Shown in pieces: positions 10,783 to 23,276 of a stretch of DNA of 64,000 bases (its first letter is position 1; each line of letters starts with the position of its first letter). The stretch comes from Rhizopus arrhizus (lineage: Eukaryota; Mucoromycota; Mucoromycetes; Mucorales; Rhizopodaceae). Below the pieces are notes generated by a model, which saw only the letters and a list, made by a program, of their open reading frames with translations, was not told the DNA's origin and ran no database searches. The position numbers and the translations under genes were made by a program. The DNA is taken from NCBI GenBank assembly GCA_024220505.1, contig JAKZZE010000002.1, forward strand, positions 1,550,001 to 1,614,000, written 5' to 3'.

Positions 10783-12231
10783 ATGTACCAAGACGATGAT
10801 GATTCAATAGCAAGCTCTTTTGAAGAAGACCAAATGGAAGTATTTATTGATCGTTGTTCTATTTGCTTTGATGCGCAGCATAATTTGTGTGTAGAAAGTT
10901 GTCGAGATCAATTTTGTTTGGAATGTTTTATAAAGTAAGGGTAACGATAGCAACAGATTCATTAGTGCTAAACTACAATCAGATATATTGCTCAGGTTGT
11001 AAAGTCATCATGGGGTCTGAGTGTGACTACAATCAAATGTCCTGTTTGTAATGAAGTGATAAGTAAACAAGAATGGAGTCGATATGTGCCAAGGTCTATT
11101 GTAGAACTCTATGATAAATATAATGCGCCTTACAAGTCTTATACTCGTGCCTGTATTCATTGTGAAATAGAAATAGTTCCTTGTGTACATCAACCTACAG
11201 TCACTAATTTCCATCAGCAATCTAGGTAAGTTGATGGTATCATTGATCATTCTCACTTATATACAAATAGCATTATTTGTGACTTTTTAAATATAATGTT
11301 GTCATCTTGTCCAAAACAGGAACAGCATATCGCAGACAAGGACCACAAAGCGATTTATAATTGGATTGGACTATTTAGTGAACAAAAGATAAATGAAACA
11401 AAGTTGATGAGAGTACATAAACAGTTGATAAAAGACATATTTCAGTTTGAGAGGTGTCATATTACACATTACAGTACAAGTAAAAAGTACCAACATCATT
11501 ATTCATATCAAATCTCTCTTTTACTATTAAAAGCTGCCATCCATCCTGATGTCTGGAAACAATTACAGTTTAATCATATCAGCTTTTTTCCAAATATGAA
11601 TTGGTAACTCTAGATTGTATCATGATACCTGTGCTCATTTTTTACTGTAGCTCTAATTGTCAGTCTTCTATTTGCTTACATTGTGGATATGATTCACACC
11701 AATCTTTAACTTGTGAAGAAAATATGAAGCATTTAGTCATAAATACAAACTTAAACAATGAAATAAAGAATACTATCATTTGGAAGTTAGAGAACAGGCA
11801 AGTTATTATGAATAATATCATCACTATACATTAATACAGTAACAGTCGTCAATGCCCAAACTGTTCGATTATGATTAATAGGGATGAAGGATGTAATAAG
11901 GTTGACTGTTCCTATTGTGGCCATAGCTTTTGTTGGTGTTGTAGATCTTCCTGGTCTGACGTACGTGTAATATAATCTATTTATACTTGTATTGACTTCT
12001 TTATATAAAGGGATGCGGGTTTTATAGATGTTCGACTATTACTACCATTACAGACTATAATTCAACACGTTCTGACTACGATAGTAGTACTAATAATAGG
12101 GTAATAGTCTGTCTTTTATTGTTAGAATTGATCGTATAACTCTTTCATAGACTGAGATTGGTGTACCAGATATGAAGAATATTCAAGAAAGAATTTATCC
12201 AGACAGGCAATCTTCAATTTCATTCAACTAA
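10783..12231 (+). CDS. RBR-type E3 ubiquitin ligase (RING1-IBR-RING2)
   Basis: Seven exons (10783-10934, 10983-11225, 11271-11603, 11651-11797, 11840-11960, 12011-12100, 12151-12231) give 388 aa; all phases close. RING1 starts at C25-S-I-C28 and runs through C-x2-C-F and KCPVCNEVI. The IBR has C-S-N-C ... ICLHCGYDSHQSLTC. RING2 is QCPNC ... INRDEGC310 ... C-S-Y-C-G-H-S-F-C-W-C-C, where C310 is the expected catalytic thioester cysteine. RBR ligases take ubiquitin from an E2 onto this Cys before the substrate. Intron 4 uses a GC donor (AACAG|GCAAGT) to TTAATACAG, the only join that keeps RING2 in frame. Substrate unknown; the short acidic N-terminus has no other domain. Confidence 0.85.
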
Positions 12232-12883
12232 AATAAAAAGGAATTGACAGGTTTCCTGTACAACGTAGAGTTTTGCGTGGTTACTTGAGCAATCTTTTAA
12301 ATACAACTTTTTACCTTTCTTCCTTTATTATTTTTATTCAGATACCGCCGCACTATTCCATAAACAAATACATGGACAAGAAGAAAGGAAGTCAATAATG
12401 CATCATTATGAACAGATCAAAAAGCTGACTTCTAATGAAATATAAACAAAGTATTTAAATCCTTGAGAGGATATTAGATAATTTTTTGTACTTGGTATTG
12501 AGTTAATATGTCATCTATATACTCTTTCTGAATTCACTTTTAATATCTAACATAATACAGTGCATAGCCATGTAACAGATATCATACGCCATAGGCTTGG
12601 TTGTTATTGGTATAATTTATTGTACTTTACAAATATTTAAGAATAGATGAGATAATTTCATTTTTAAGCAAGTGATGGTGCTTTTGTACTTGACCATCTA
12701 AAAGTTTCAGAGAATTTGAAAAGGTATAATTTTTATTTTTAGTATAAAAATTTGTTAACTTTTCATACAATTACCAACATGTTCGAGCTAGTTGGGCAAT
12801 CTATTAACGATTCAAAGGTTTTAAATTTGGTTGATAGTCATATTATTTGGCAGAAGTAAAAATTGAGCCCTATTTCTAGTAAA
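12232..12883. other. Intergenic, nothing recognised
   Basis: AT-rich DNA between the E3 ligase and the dispersed repeat. Short frames only, without family motifs or codon continuity. Confidence 0.55.
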
Positions 12884-13228
12884 TGTGATGTATGCAACAC
12901 TAGACTTTTCTTCAAATAAACATCATATGTTGCTTGCAGTTTTTTCCTTTTCTATTCTTTTTCCTAGTAAAAGGGCAGAAAGATTACAGGAAAATAAGAT
13001 TTGATGATGAAACAATCCTTCTGCACCTAAAGAACAAGAATCACTTGATTAGAAAACTCTCGGTCTGAATAAAGAAGTCATCAATCAAACTACAACTAGA
13101 CAGTTGAACACATCTATGCAACTTTAAAATGAAAAGAGAGGAGCAGACGAATGTGCTTTTAATGATTGTAGTAGGCATTAGACAACAAGTCTATGGGAAT
13201 AGCGGGGAAAGAAGTTCAAATAAACAAA
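12884..13228 (+). repeat. Dispersed repeat, copy 1 (inverted relative to 35136-35478)
   Basis: About 345 nt match, in reverse complement, the stretch at 35136-35478. Shared landmarks are GATGTRTGCAACACTAGACT at the left, the segment reading AAGAACAAGAATCACTTGAT in the middle, and CAACAAGTCTATGGGAATAG at the right; similarity stops sharply at both ends. In one frame both copies read as protein fragments (EVINQT, RGADECAFNDCSRH, TTSLWE) split by stop codons at the same places. It is probably a piece of a multicopy element; no terminal repeats or target duplication were found. Confidence 0.85.
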
Positions 13229-14805
13229 AACTACAAACTCCTTTTAATTTTAGATTATAAATTTGAGATAGACGTTTTTCTCTGATATTACTGAAAGTTA
13301 AACAAAGCCACTCTGTAGCCTATACATAGCTGATGCAAGCATAATGAAGAATGAAAAAGTTATTTTGTGAGGTCATGAATATCTATGATGGAAAGGATTG
13401 CAAGAAAAACGAATATTTAGTTGTATAGTCATTCCTTTGATTGTATTCAATAATTTTTATCTAATATGTCTCTGTCTAGTCGATTTTCTCCTTGTCAAGG
13501 TGAGATCAATTGTTCTCTCATTAAATCCAATATAAAACAGAGATTAGGATCATCCATGATATTAACAAGAATAACAGTAGCAATAAGCATGACTTGATGA
13601 GTAGCATAGCATAAAGAATCTCTCTTTTGTAGAATATAGTTTTGACTCTAGCAAATGTTAAAAGATTGATTCAATTAATAAAAGAATTGATGAATTCTAA
13701 CAATGTAATTCTGTGGCATGGGATTATTTTTACTTATTTTAAAGCATAAAGTAGACCATTTGTACACTGTAAATTGAGTAGTATATGCTTGTATCCTTAC
13801 TACAACATCAAACCTGAATTTCATCAAGAAGGTTTGCAAAATTCTTCTATTTTCCAGTAATTACATAGGGCATTTATCATTATCACTAAAATACTAATAA
13901 TTAATATTCAAAGTCGATTTTGCACAAGATTGTCATCTGTCAAGTGCAGGAAGAACATCCAAAGCTATCCGTTTACAATTCGTTGTTAAACATCTTTTGC
14001 ACCTTCGTAATAAATCATTATCTAATACACTAAGTTGCTTTTTTTTGAAGAGTCCAAATTTAAAATGAAAATACTGCAAAGACACCTCTCGTCCTTACAA
14101 ACAAGTAAAAAGAAAGTAAAACTAATTGATTTTAAAGGTAAATAATAAGCTTGATAACTGGATACTTTTGAAGTTAATAAAAGATGATATGTATTATAGA
14201 GTATATTGTTTTATCAAGGCTTTTAGTAGTACAACGGATAAGCTATCTTTTTTTTTGAACAGACTAGAATAGAGCCATTTTTTCTTACTTTTATATCTTT
14301 CACTTTTATTATAACACAACTAAGACACGTGTTGACCAAAGGAAAAAAGAAATAACTACTGTTTTTAGTCAAAAAGTGATGTTTGAATAGATTTGCCCTT
14401 GGGCGAATAAAAGCACGGGTATTTTTTTTACCTTTTTCTGCTATTTGTGCTTTTGTACGACATTACTTGTGTGACGCACACCGAGTATCTGGGTTTTTTT
14501 GGATTTTCATAAAGTTCATTGTAAAACAATTTGTAACCACAAAAAGTTGCTTTCATTAAATAGCAAGTGTCTTTTCTTTCTTTCTTTCTATTTTCCTTTG
14601 CACAAATCAAAATAAAATTTATTCTTCTTTTAATTCATTTTAAAAAGTTACACGAATACTTCAATAACTATAATTTTGTAAGAACTCCGTCATTAGTGAA
14701 AGATTTCATATTTTGAGGATCGAGGCACACAAAAATAGATGAAAAATATATTTGATCTTGCACACTTCTTTCCTATTTCTCTTCTTCTTTACTCCTCTCC
14801 TTACT
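13229..14805. other. Intergenic, AT-rich; likely promoter of the GT5-like gene at the end
   Basis: No supported gene. Many short frames are interrupted. The last 400 nt contain a TATA-like AATAAAAGC stretch near 14407 and CT-rich leader sequence before the ATG at 14806. Confidence 0.55.
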
Positions 14806-17175
14806 ATGACTGAATCTGAAGACTTAGCTTCAACAGACGACTCTCCACTCATTTCACCCGTTCAACGTTCTGTCATGTCGTCCTTCATCTCGACATTTAT
14901 TAACAAGTCTTCAGCTCATATGAAAAAAGATAGAAAATGGCGTTGGTGGAACTTTTTGAGCTTATTTGTACTCTTGTTAATATTATTTGAATTAATTATG
15001 CTTTGTACAAGTTATACTCTACTGCATGATGAAAGGCCATTGGTTACGATTGGTAGATATAGTTTTCTTTATTAAAATGTGTGAGTATTCATTCTATTGA
15101 GATTTATAGTAAAAAGACAATACCCCATTATAAAATATACACATCTTGATACAGACGTACAAAGCAAAATAGAAAAAGGTACTAGAGTATACCATGTCAC
15201 TAAAGAATTTGGTCCTGCTGTGACATCAGATCTTGGTCGATACGTAACAGGACTTGCTGCTGCTCAACAGGCATCCGGTTCAACCAAAGTAGCTATCGTC
15301 ATGCCAATGTATTCATTCATGAGAAAGTTGGCAACAAAGATTGAGCTCGAAATGGCGATAGAAATGCGAGGCGGCCGTCCAGGGCAGACAATCATTTTGG
15401 AGTTTCGTGTGTTTAAAATGGTGCATGCCTTTAACCCTCCTGTACAGGCACCTAGTAAATACGAATGGCAAATGATCAATAATGTCAACACCTCTGTCCT
15501 GATCACGCCTCAAAGATTACCAGCTCCAACCGACGCTGTCCCTGTCTATATGATCAGCCCGGCCAACAAAAGACCCTTTACTCAGGCATTCAAGAGCCGT
15601 ACACCAGAAGAGATTCATGATGAGAGCCCTGTATTGCCTAAGGAATGGCGTGATCAATATTTTGCCAAGGCTGCTGCTGCCTTCTTGGCCCATAAGGCAA
15701 CAGCCAGTGATGAAGAATCGATCTTTGCCCCCATTCGGGTTGTGCCTCGCGTCGACATTGTTCACATTCACGGTGTCTCGAATGCCTATGTGGCTAAATT
15801 CTTGCAAGACAAAAAGGAAGCAGACGATCTTGGACCCCGACCCCCAGCTATTATCTATACAATGCATGATCACCAAGATGAATTAAAATACGCCAATTCA
15901 TTCCGTAGTGTTCGTAAATTTTTGGATCATCCAGCCGTCGATCGAGAAAAGCTCCACAAGTACACCTACGGCGGCCGCGTGTTCATGTCCAAGTTTGCTG
16001 TCGATCGCGCAGATGCTGTGACATTTGCGAACCATGCTTTGGCAGCAGACGTTGTTGAAGGAAGAAAAGACCTTTACTTGAAGGAGTTGGTCATGGATAG
16101 TTTGCTTCGAAAGGCACAAGGCTCTCGATTCTACGGCATTAATCAAGCGGTTGATTATTACAGTACGGAACACCCCTTTATTTCTGATAAATTGGTCAAC
16201 AAATCAATGCTCTATCCACACTATGCACTTGACATGATTCACGATCAGCCCTTGCTCCATTCCACTGATCCATCCCACCCTCTCGCTCTGATCATACCCG
16301 ATATTCCCACCTACTGGACCTTACCTGATCAAACTAAGGATTTTGTCCATGTAGCCAAGGATAAAGCAAAGCGATTCTTGATTAAGCGTCGTATCTTGCG
16401 CAATGCAGACATGAAACGACCCGTCGTCCTCTTTCATGGCAAGTTTGTGTATGATGCTGGGCTCGAGAGCTTTGAAAGGGCCGCCAAACTCTTTGTAGAA
16501 AATAACATGCGATTCATCATTCTCGGCACGCGTAAAGGTTACCCGTTTGAACGGCTGGAGGCAATCCAGAAGCGCTATCCAGAACATGTGCATGTTATTT
16601 CGCTGGCCAAGGACGAGCGTCGATTTGGCATCTACTGTAGAGCTGCTGCCGATTTTGTTTATGTGCCTAACCCTGACCCTAACGATTTGGCTCTTCAGGC
16701 TGCTGAGGGGCTTGTTTTTGGATCCGCTGTTATCTCTACAGGTGCAGGTAGAATGCGAGAGGCCCTGATTGATCGACCGACTGAACAAAGAGGAAATGTG
16801 AAAGTTATCTATCCAGACCCCACAAAACAGACAGAAAAGGGCGCTACATTAACAAGCTATGAGTATTACAATGCTTACCTTTATAGTGATCAGGAGGCAT
16901 CTCTGGCAGCAGCCATCTCAGACGCCGCAGCAGACTATCAGCACTTTATTCGTAACAACAAAGCACTTCGTGAAGAATTCATCTTACGAATGATTCGTGG
17001 TGCCATCAGTTTATCTTGGGATAAAGGACACTATCAAGGCCCTGTACATGAATACAATCAAGTATACGAACTCGCTTTGAAAGATAGATTTATCCCTAAA
17101 ATGAGAATTCATGAAGTAGAACAAGAAAATGAATTGGTATCAAGACTTAAAAATGCCCAATCACAATTGATGTAG
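14806..17175 (+). CDS. Membrane-anchored GT5-like (starch/glycogen synthase-like) glycosyltransferase
   Basis: Two exons (14806-15052, 15110-17175) give 770 aa. Residues 1-46 are cytosolic and Ser/Thr-rich. Residues about 47-70 (WWNFLSLFVLLLILFELIML) form one transmembrane helix, suggesting a type II protein with a lumenal catalytic part. The body resembles bacterial and plant starch synthases: an N-terminal lobe with EFGPAVTSDLGRYVTGLAAA, DIVHIHG and MHDHQDEL, and a C-terminal GT-B lobe with VVLFHGKFVYDAGLE, FIILGTRKGYPF and GSAVISTGAGRMREAL. The K-x-G-G-L loop, which contacts the nucleotide sugar in GT5 enzymes, is replaced by V-T-S-D-L-G (residues 120-125). So either the donor is handled differently or the enzyme has another role. 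MTESED was chosen as the start because the upstream ATG is out of frame. Confidence 0.8.
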
Positions 17176-17407
17176 AGTTAGCCTTGTATTTGCCCATGTT
17201 TTTTTTTTAAAAAAAAAAAAAAAGAATAGCATTTTATTATACACATACACATACACACATATTTTGTAACATACTATAAATAAAGAATACGATATATTTA
17301 CATACGCAAAAAACAATTTTCAGGTTTAAAAAGGCACACGATTCATATTTACTGATGAAGACAGCATTGTGTCTACGAGCATAAAATTGTTAGAATCCCT
17401 TTTGATT

Positions 17408-18836
17408 TCATATAAAAAACTCACTAAAATCATCCCAAAGTGAAGAAGACAACGTTTGATTAGGCGATATTCCCATCATGCTGAATCCATCAGCAAGTTG
17501 CATCTGTGAAATATCTGATGGTTCATGAGATGGTATATCTGTTGATGCTGTCGGTAACTGAATCTCTTCTAAACCTTGCTTTTTTCTCCATTCGTTTGTA
17601 TATCGTCTTAGGTTATAATCAATCGTCAAGAACCAATATTTCTCAAAAAATTCTACTGGTAACTGCCAATTGCCTGCAACAGCAGGATCTCCTCCATGAA
17701 AGACAGAGCCACTTAAAAGACAACGAAAACAATCATCCAAATCAAACAAGTCTCTAAACAAGATCATTCTATCCCGCATATGGGCAGCAGGAATCAAATC
17801 AATACGTGGATCATGAGGAATGGTCAACTAGGGATAATGATAAATAAAATATGTCTTGAGATGATGGATATTTTACCTGTAAAAGAGTAGGTTGCGTGGC
17901 AGCAGAAGTACAGGGTATGTGCATAGTTGCAGACTGTAAACGAAGTTGAAGACGTAATGATTGAATGGCTGCCAAATTGGAAATAACCGGTTCATTCGGT
18001 ACATGTCGTGGTATTTCATTGCCACTGCTACTCTTTTCTGATACTGTCACCGGTGATAAAGGAGGCATGTTGCTAAAGTAAGCTTCATCCGACTGAGGAT
18101 ATTCTGGTTTGGGTGCATGATATGCGTTCCAATGATTCATGGGTGAAGACTGTTGCGGATCATACAAAGGTGCTTGTTGCTGTTGCTGCTGTTGCTGTTG
18201 CTGCTGCTGTTGATGCTGTTGCTGAGTTGTATGAAACACGTCTTGTGATCCGACCTGCGGTTCGCTTGTCCTTTTGAAAACCCGTGAAGAAAGCTGTAGT
18301 TTATTTTTAGCATTCACGTTCAGATAAGACGATATACTTTGGGGGATGGATTGTGCTAAAACGCCCAACGTCTCTTCATTGATATGGGGACAGTGTTGAG
18401 GGATAACGAGGCCTTGCTGTAAACAGATGAGTTGCAGAGAGAGCACAATACCTTTCAAATACCAGTTCTCTGCCTTCAATACCTCATTCTCATCTGTCAC
18501 TTTTTCATTTTCCTTTAATAACCTGTCTCGTTCTTCTTTTAAGGTGCGAATGCCAGCTTCGAGTTCTTTTGTATGTCGTTCTTTTCGTTCTCTAAAGGCT
18601 CTCTGGGCAGCACGGTTTTGGGCTTTACGGAGTGCAGGTGAGGCGGGGTTAGGCTTTCTACCTGGCTTCTTTCGAATTTTAATGGGTGGATCTAGAGTAG
18701 TGTCATTTTTTGTGCTGGGTGTATTTGGTTGCTCATCCACAGTACTCATAGAATCATTAGGAAATTCATACTCTTCCAAATCTGAAAGATTCATTGCTTC
18801 TTCATAAGAAGTTGTACTAATGTTGATATCTGACAT
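17408..18836 (-). CDS. bZIP transcription factor with C-terminal DUF3425
   Basis: Two exons (18836-17877, 17827-17408; 49-nt intron) give 459 aa. A basic region (NRAAQRAFRERK, residues 74-85) precedes a heptad zipper at about 92-130. The NxxAQxxFR spacing is that of the fungal AP-1/Yap class. A poly-Gln tract fills residues 205-222 and is encoded near 18174-18225. The C-terminal block (about 320-410) has DPRIDLIPAAHMRDRM and NWQLPVEFFEKYWFLT, matching DUF3425, which accompanies many fungal bZIPs. It should act in the nucleus as a dimeric activator; targets are unknown. A 46-codon ORF lies about 250 nt upstream of the start on the same strand and could be a uORF. Its stop faces the GT5-like gene across 232 nt. 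Confidence 0.88.
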
Positions 18837-19084
18837 TTCTCCAGAACCAAAAGGAAGAAAAAGGAAAAAATAAACTTTTCTAGATTTTTTTTTGTAAATG
18901 TAGCTTATTCAAATACCGCTACAGTGGCGAAGATCATTTGTATCGACCGATGCAATGATAATACCAATTGAATAACGTCTACCATAAAGGAAAAGGACAA
19001 GCTGATGTAGACGACGGTGACGGGTTATGCTTCCTATTTAATTTGTATTAGAGCTATCATAAAATGATTTGCTTAAAACATAGG

Positions 19085-19225
19085 TTATGGTGTATATACT
19101 AAGCGGTCTTTGTTCTCGGCATTGATGCGGTGTATCATACATGTTTCCCGATTGCTAGCTCTAAAAATGGCAAAATTTTGTAAAGTTTCCAAAGTACGAA
19201 ATGCGCCATAGTCTATGTCATTCAT
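19085..19225 (-). CDS. 46-aa small ORF upstream of the bZIP gene (uORF or micro-gene)
   Basis: An ATG-to-TAA frame of 47 codons starting MNDIDYGAFRTLETL and ending DRLVYTP. Its base composition is richer in G/C than its surroundings and the residue mix looks protein-like. It sits between the hydratase gene and the bZIP start, on the bZIP strand, about 250 nt upstream of the bZIP ATG. A pyrimidine-rich CAG acceptor immediately precedes the ATG, so it could instead be an exon of a lost gene. Function unknown. A regulatory uORF is an inference from position. Confidence 0.4.
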   Translation of the reverse strand: MNDIDYGAFRTLETLQNFAIFRASNRETCMIHRINAENKDRLVYTP

Positions 19226-19509
19226 CTGACGAGAAAAGAATAGAGAAAGATCGCCGAGGTGTACGCATGTAATATATGCAAAGTGTTAGACGATGCAATC
19301 GTTGGCGGCAAGGGTATTTATGGTGATATAAAATAAACATTGTACCCATCTTATTAATATCCTTTATAGCATCTAATCTCACAGATAGTACAATTGTATG
19401 GAATAATCATTCCCTATCTCTTTTTGGATAAAAACAACTTGTATAATAAAAAGACGCAAAAGACATGGTTTATTTATAACCATTTATTCTTGCCATTGTT
19501 TACATCCAT

Positions 19510-20653
<1,144 letters not shown>

Positions 20654-21784
20654 TTTAGCAAACCCAAAAAAAAAAATAGAAAAAGAAAAAAGTGAAATTA
20701 AAAAATAGCCAAGCGTGAGAAAAAATACATGAGCGTGTGTAATATTATGCTGAGATAGCTTTGGACTGGATATAGTCTATCTTCTACCTATTTCACAACT
20801 AGTATATCAATCTTGTATTAAAGGCAGCTCTTTGTGTAGTCCTGGTTTGGTTTGAGAATCAATTGCGTTGTCTCTATTGAAACTGAAAGTATCTGTACCG
20901 TCTTGCCTTTTGTGTATAATTCAATCAGTTCTCATAAACTTTTTTTATGTATAGTTCTTTCAAGTACCAAATAATATGGAGTTAATAAACCATTTGCTAA
21001 AGTATCAATGAAAATATATACACTCTGTGGATTAGAAGAAATGATTATTAAAGAGTCTTGATCTAATCAGGATAGATAACCTGCTCTAGCCTCTCTGTAT
21101 TTTTTTTTTTAAAAAAAAAACTCTTCACTTGAAGCTTTGTACAGACCTTGACATATCATAATACAATGAAGCATATATCGTTTATAATCCTTTCTCTTGT
21201 TGTTTTTTTAAAAACAAATCTTAATGATGCTTGAAAAATAAAAGTTTCTCTTGCTATAGTATCGAATCACCACAAAAGAGTTCAAGGTATGCTTGAGGTA
21301 GTGTGTCTGTGATCAAACACTGATCAGAGTATGGAGAGCATGTTGAATTTATCTTTGTGAGATTGTATTTGGTTCTGGGTTCAACATACTTTATAGTGAG
21401 ATGATGTAGGATAAGACAATGATTGGATTGAAAATAATAATAAAAAAGACCATTTAATTGCTTTCATTTCCCATTATTCATTCTTGTCCTTACGACCCAT
21501 TTCAAGTAAGGTTTGTGTACAATAATGGGAATAAAAACTAACTTGACAATCTTGAGAGAATCCGGCTCAGAGATCAAAGACTGTTGAAGCACAAGACCAT
21601 CTATTTACGTTGAAAGATATCAATACAAAATAGCAAAGGTTTAAGATGTGTACGAATGATTTTTGTAAACAGAGCAAGTACAAAATCAAATTCTATCCGA
21701 CAAAACAATTAAATTTTATTTACGGTGTTATGATACATGAAATTAAATATATTCTACAGGTCTATTAAGATAAAAGAGACTTGC
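20654..21784. other. Intergenic, nothing recognised
   Basis: AT-rich. A T10/A10 hairpin-like stretch near 21100. No coding frame or RNA gene recognised. Confidence 0.6.
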
Positions 21785-22030
21785 TTATAACTTGGTACGA
21801 TCCCAACGACGTTCATACTTTTGGTTTAATGCAAGGAGTTTCACTTGTTCACCTTCTTTGATATCTTGCCATGGGTAAGGGTTTGATTTATGATCCCAAG
21901 CAACATCAGGGGCCTTGGCTGCGTGAACACCTACATAGCCAGCACCCACTAGAGCAACAGATAAGATACCGATGATAGGATAGACTTCAGGTTTTTGAGA
22001 TTTCTTGAGGAATTGAACGAGGGCAGACAT
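21785..22030 (-). CDS. B12D/MLRQ family small respiratory-chain subunit (NDUFA4-like)
   Basis: A single-exon 81-aa protein. Residues 14-37 (EVYPIIGILSVALVGAGYVGVHA) form one transmembrane helix behind a short basic N-terminus, followed by a polar tail ending YERRWDRTKL. Length, the P-E-V-Y-P-I start of the helix and the tail match the NADH-ubiquinone reductase MLRQ/B12D family. Its animal member NDUFA4 is now placed in cytochrome c oxidase, so the complex is uncertain. It should sit in the mitochondrial inner membrane. The leader is CT-rich with a TATA-like TATATATAAAAGG about 45 nt upstream of the ATG. Confidence 0.82.
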   Translation of the reverse strand: MSALVQFLKKSQKPEVYPIIGILSVALVGAGYVGVHAAKAPDVAWDHKSNPYPWQDIKEGEQVKLLALNQKYERRWDRTKL

Positions 22031-23276
22031 GATTGTTTGATAAAGAAAGAAAGAGAGAGAGAGATAACCTTGTTTTTATATATAAAAGGAATTTCCCCAG
22101 ATAATTTTATCAAAAAAAAATCATACCACTCGCTTTTGATTGTTCCTGAATATATCGCATCATTTGGAAAGAAAAAGAAGTGGCATGATTAAATATAATT
22201 TATAGAATTTTGATTGGCTGAATTTAGATACTCCGCTTGGTTAAAAAAAAAAAGTAACTTGTTTCGATTGAAAGGTAAGAAGCAATTCAATTTGGTTAAA
22301 TTATAAAGGATAGTTTGAAGCTTTATAAACAACCTATAGTTCATATACTTCAATTTATTATGTGATTGATATGTCAATAAAGCAGTAACACATATCTTTT
22401 TACTTTTTTTAATCTAAACTGAAATTATAAAGATTTGCACAAAGATTTTGCTTTTATTGAAATTGATCCATTACTTTATCAATTAATCTAATGTTTCTTT
22501 AGCAACAGATTATTAAATCTTGGTCAATTTGATTAAGCTATGATCTAGTCTTTTAAAATAAAACAGGCGATGTAGGGTCCCTAATGAAAAATACAATCGC
22601 CTTTTACTTTTCTGATATTTTTATGAGTGGTATACAATATAACAATTGTTTCTTTTGTAAGTTAAATAAAACACCTTTAAAGTATTCTTTGAATTCAAAC
22701 CTCTAATTTTTGGTGATCGGGTCACTCGGAAGTGTCTATTTGACACTCTGTCCTTTTTTGTAATTTCAGTCCCAAAAAAAAAAAAGAATGACACAGTCTG
22801 TCAACCAAAGTCAGTTTTATTTGGTGCTGTTATTTTGATAATATACTGTTCATGTCCCAAGTGACCCTTTCAGTTACTTTTCTATGCTCTAGCATCTGTC
22901 CATTCCTCTCCTTATTCTTGACTGAGTAACGGGACACATGACCTCCCTTAACTTCAAATGCTTTTTTTTCATTCCGATACAATCATTTCGTCATTGTGTT
23001 AAAGCAAAATAACGAGAGAGAGAAAAAAAAAGTTTTGACTAAAAAGCTTGTACTTTTCTATTATAGTTCAAGACTTAAAAACTGAACATTTCGGTGATAT
23101 GCACTAAACAGTAAAGATTTTTTTTTTTTTCCTTTGTTGATCTACAAATGAGTGTACTACTTTTTAAATTAGATTGGCTTATTTCACATCTATAAACAAA
23201 CACAGTGTTCTGAAGTAGGAAACCATGCGTTTTTTTTTTTAAAATAAACTTTCCTCCTTTTCTTTCACTTTTTCTT
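22031..23276. other. Intergenic; possible small inverted repeat at 22727-22869
   Basis: AT-rich. GGGTCACTCGG near 22729 and the inverse CCAAGTGACCC near 22857 form an 11-bp imperfect inverted repeat 130 nt apart, too short to call a transposon. A 6-bp AGTGTC/GACACT hairpin lies inside. The rest is likely promoter of the LtrA-like gene. Confidence 0.5.

Noticed and set aside
16321..16788. 155-codon minus-strand frame antisense to the GT5-like gene
   Set aside because: The sense strand carries the conserved GT-B segment; the antisense frame has no domain or promoter.
19120..19320. GC-richer block upstream of the bZIP gene as an snRNA or snoRNA
   Set aside because: No U1-U6, U3 or box C/D sequence pattern found; the 46-codon frame explains part of it better.
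22727..22869. 11-bp inverted repeat as a possible second MITE
   Set aside because: Ends are short, diverge after 11 bp, and no target duplication is visible.
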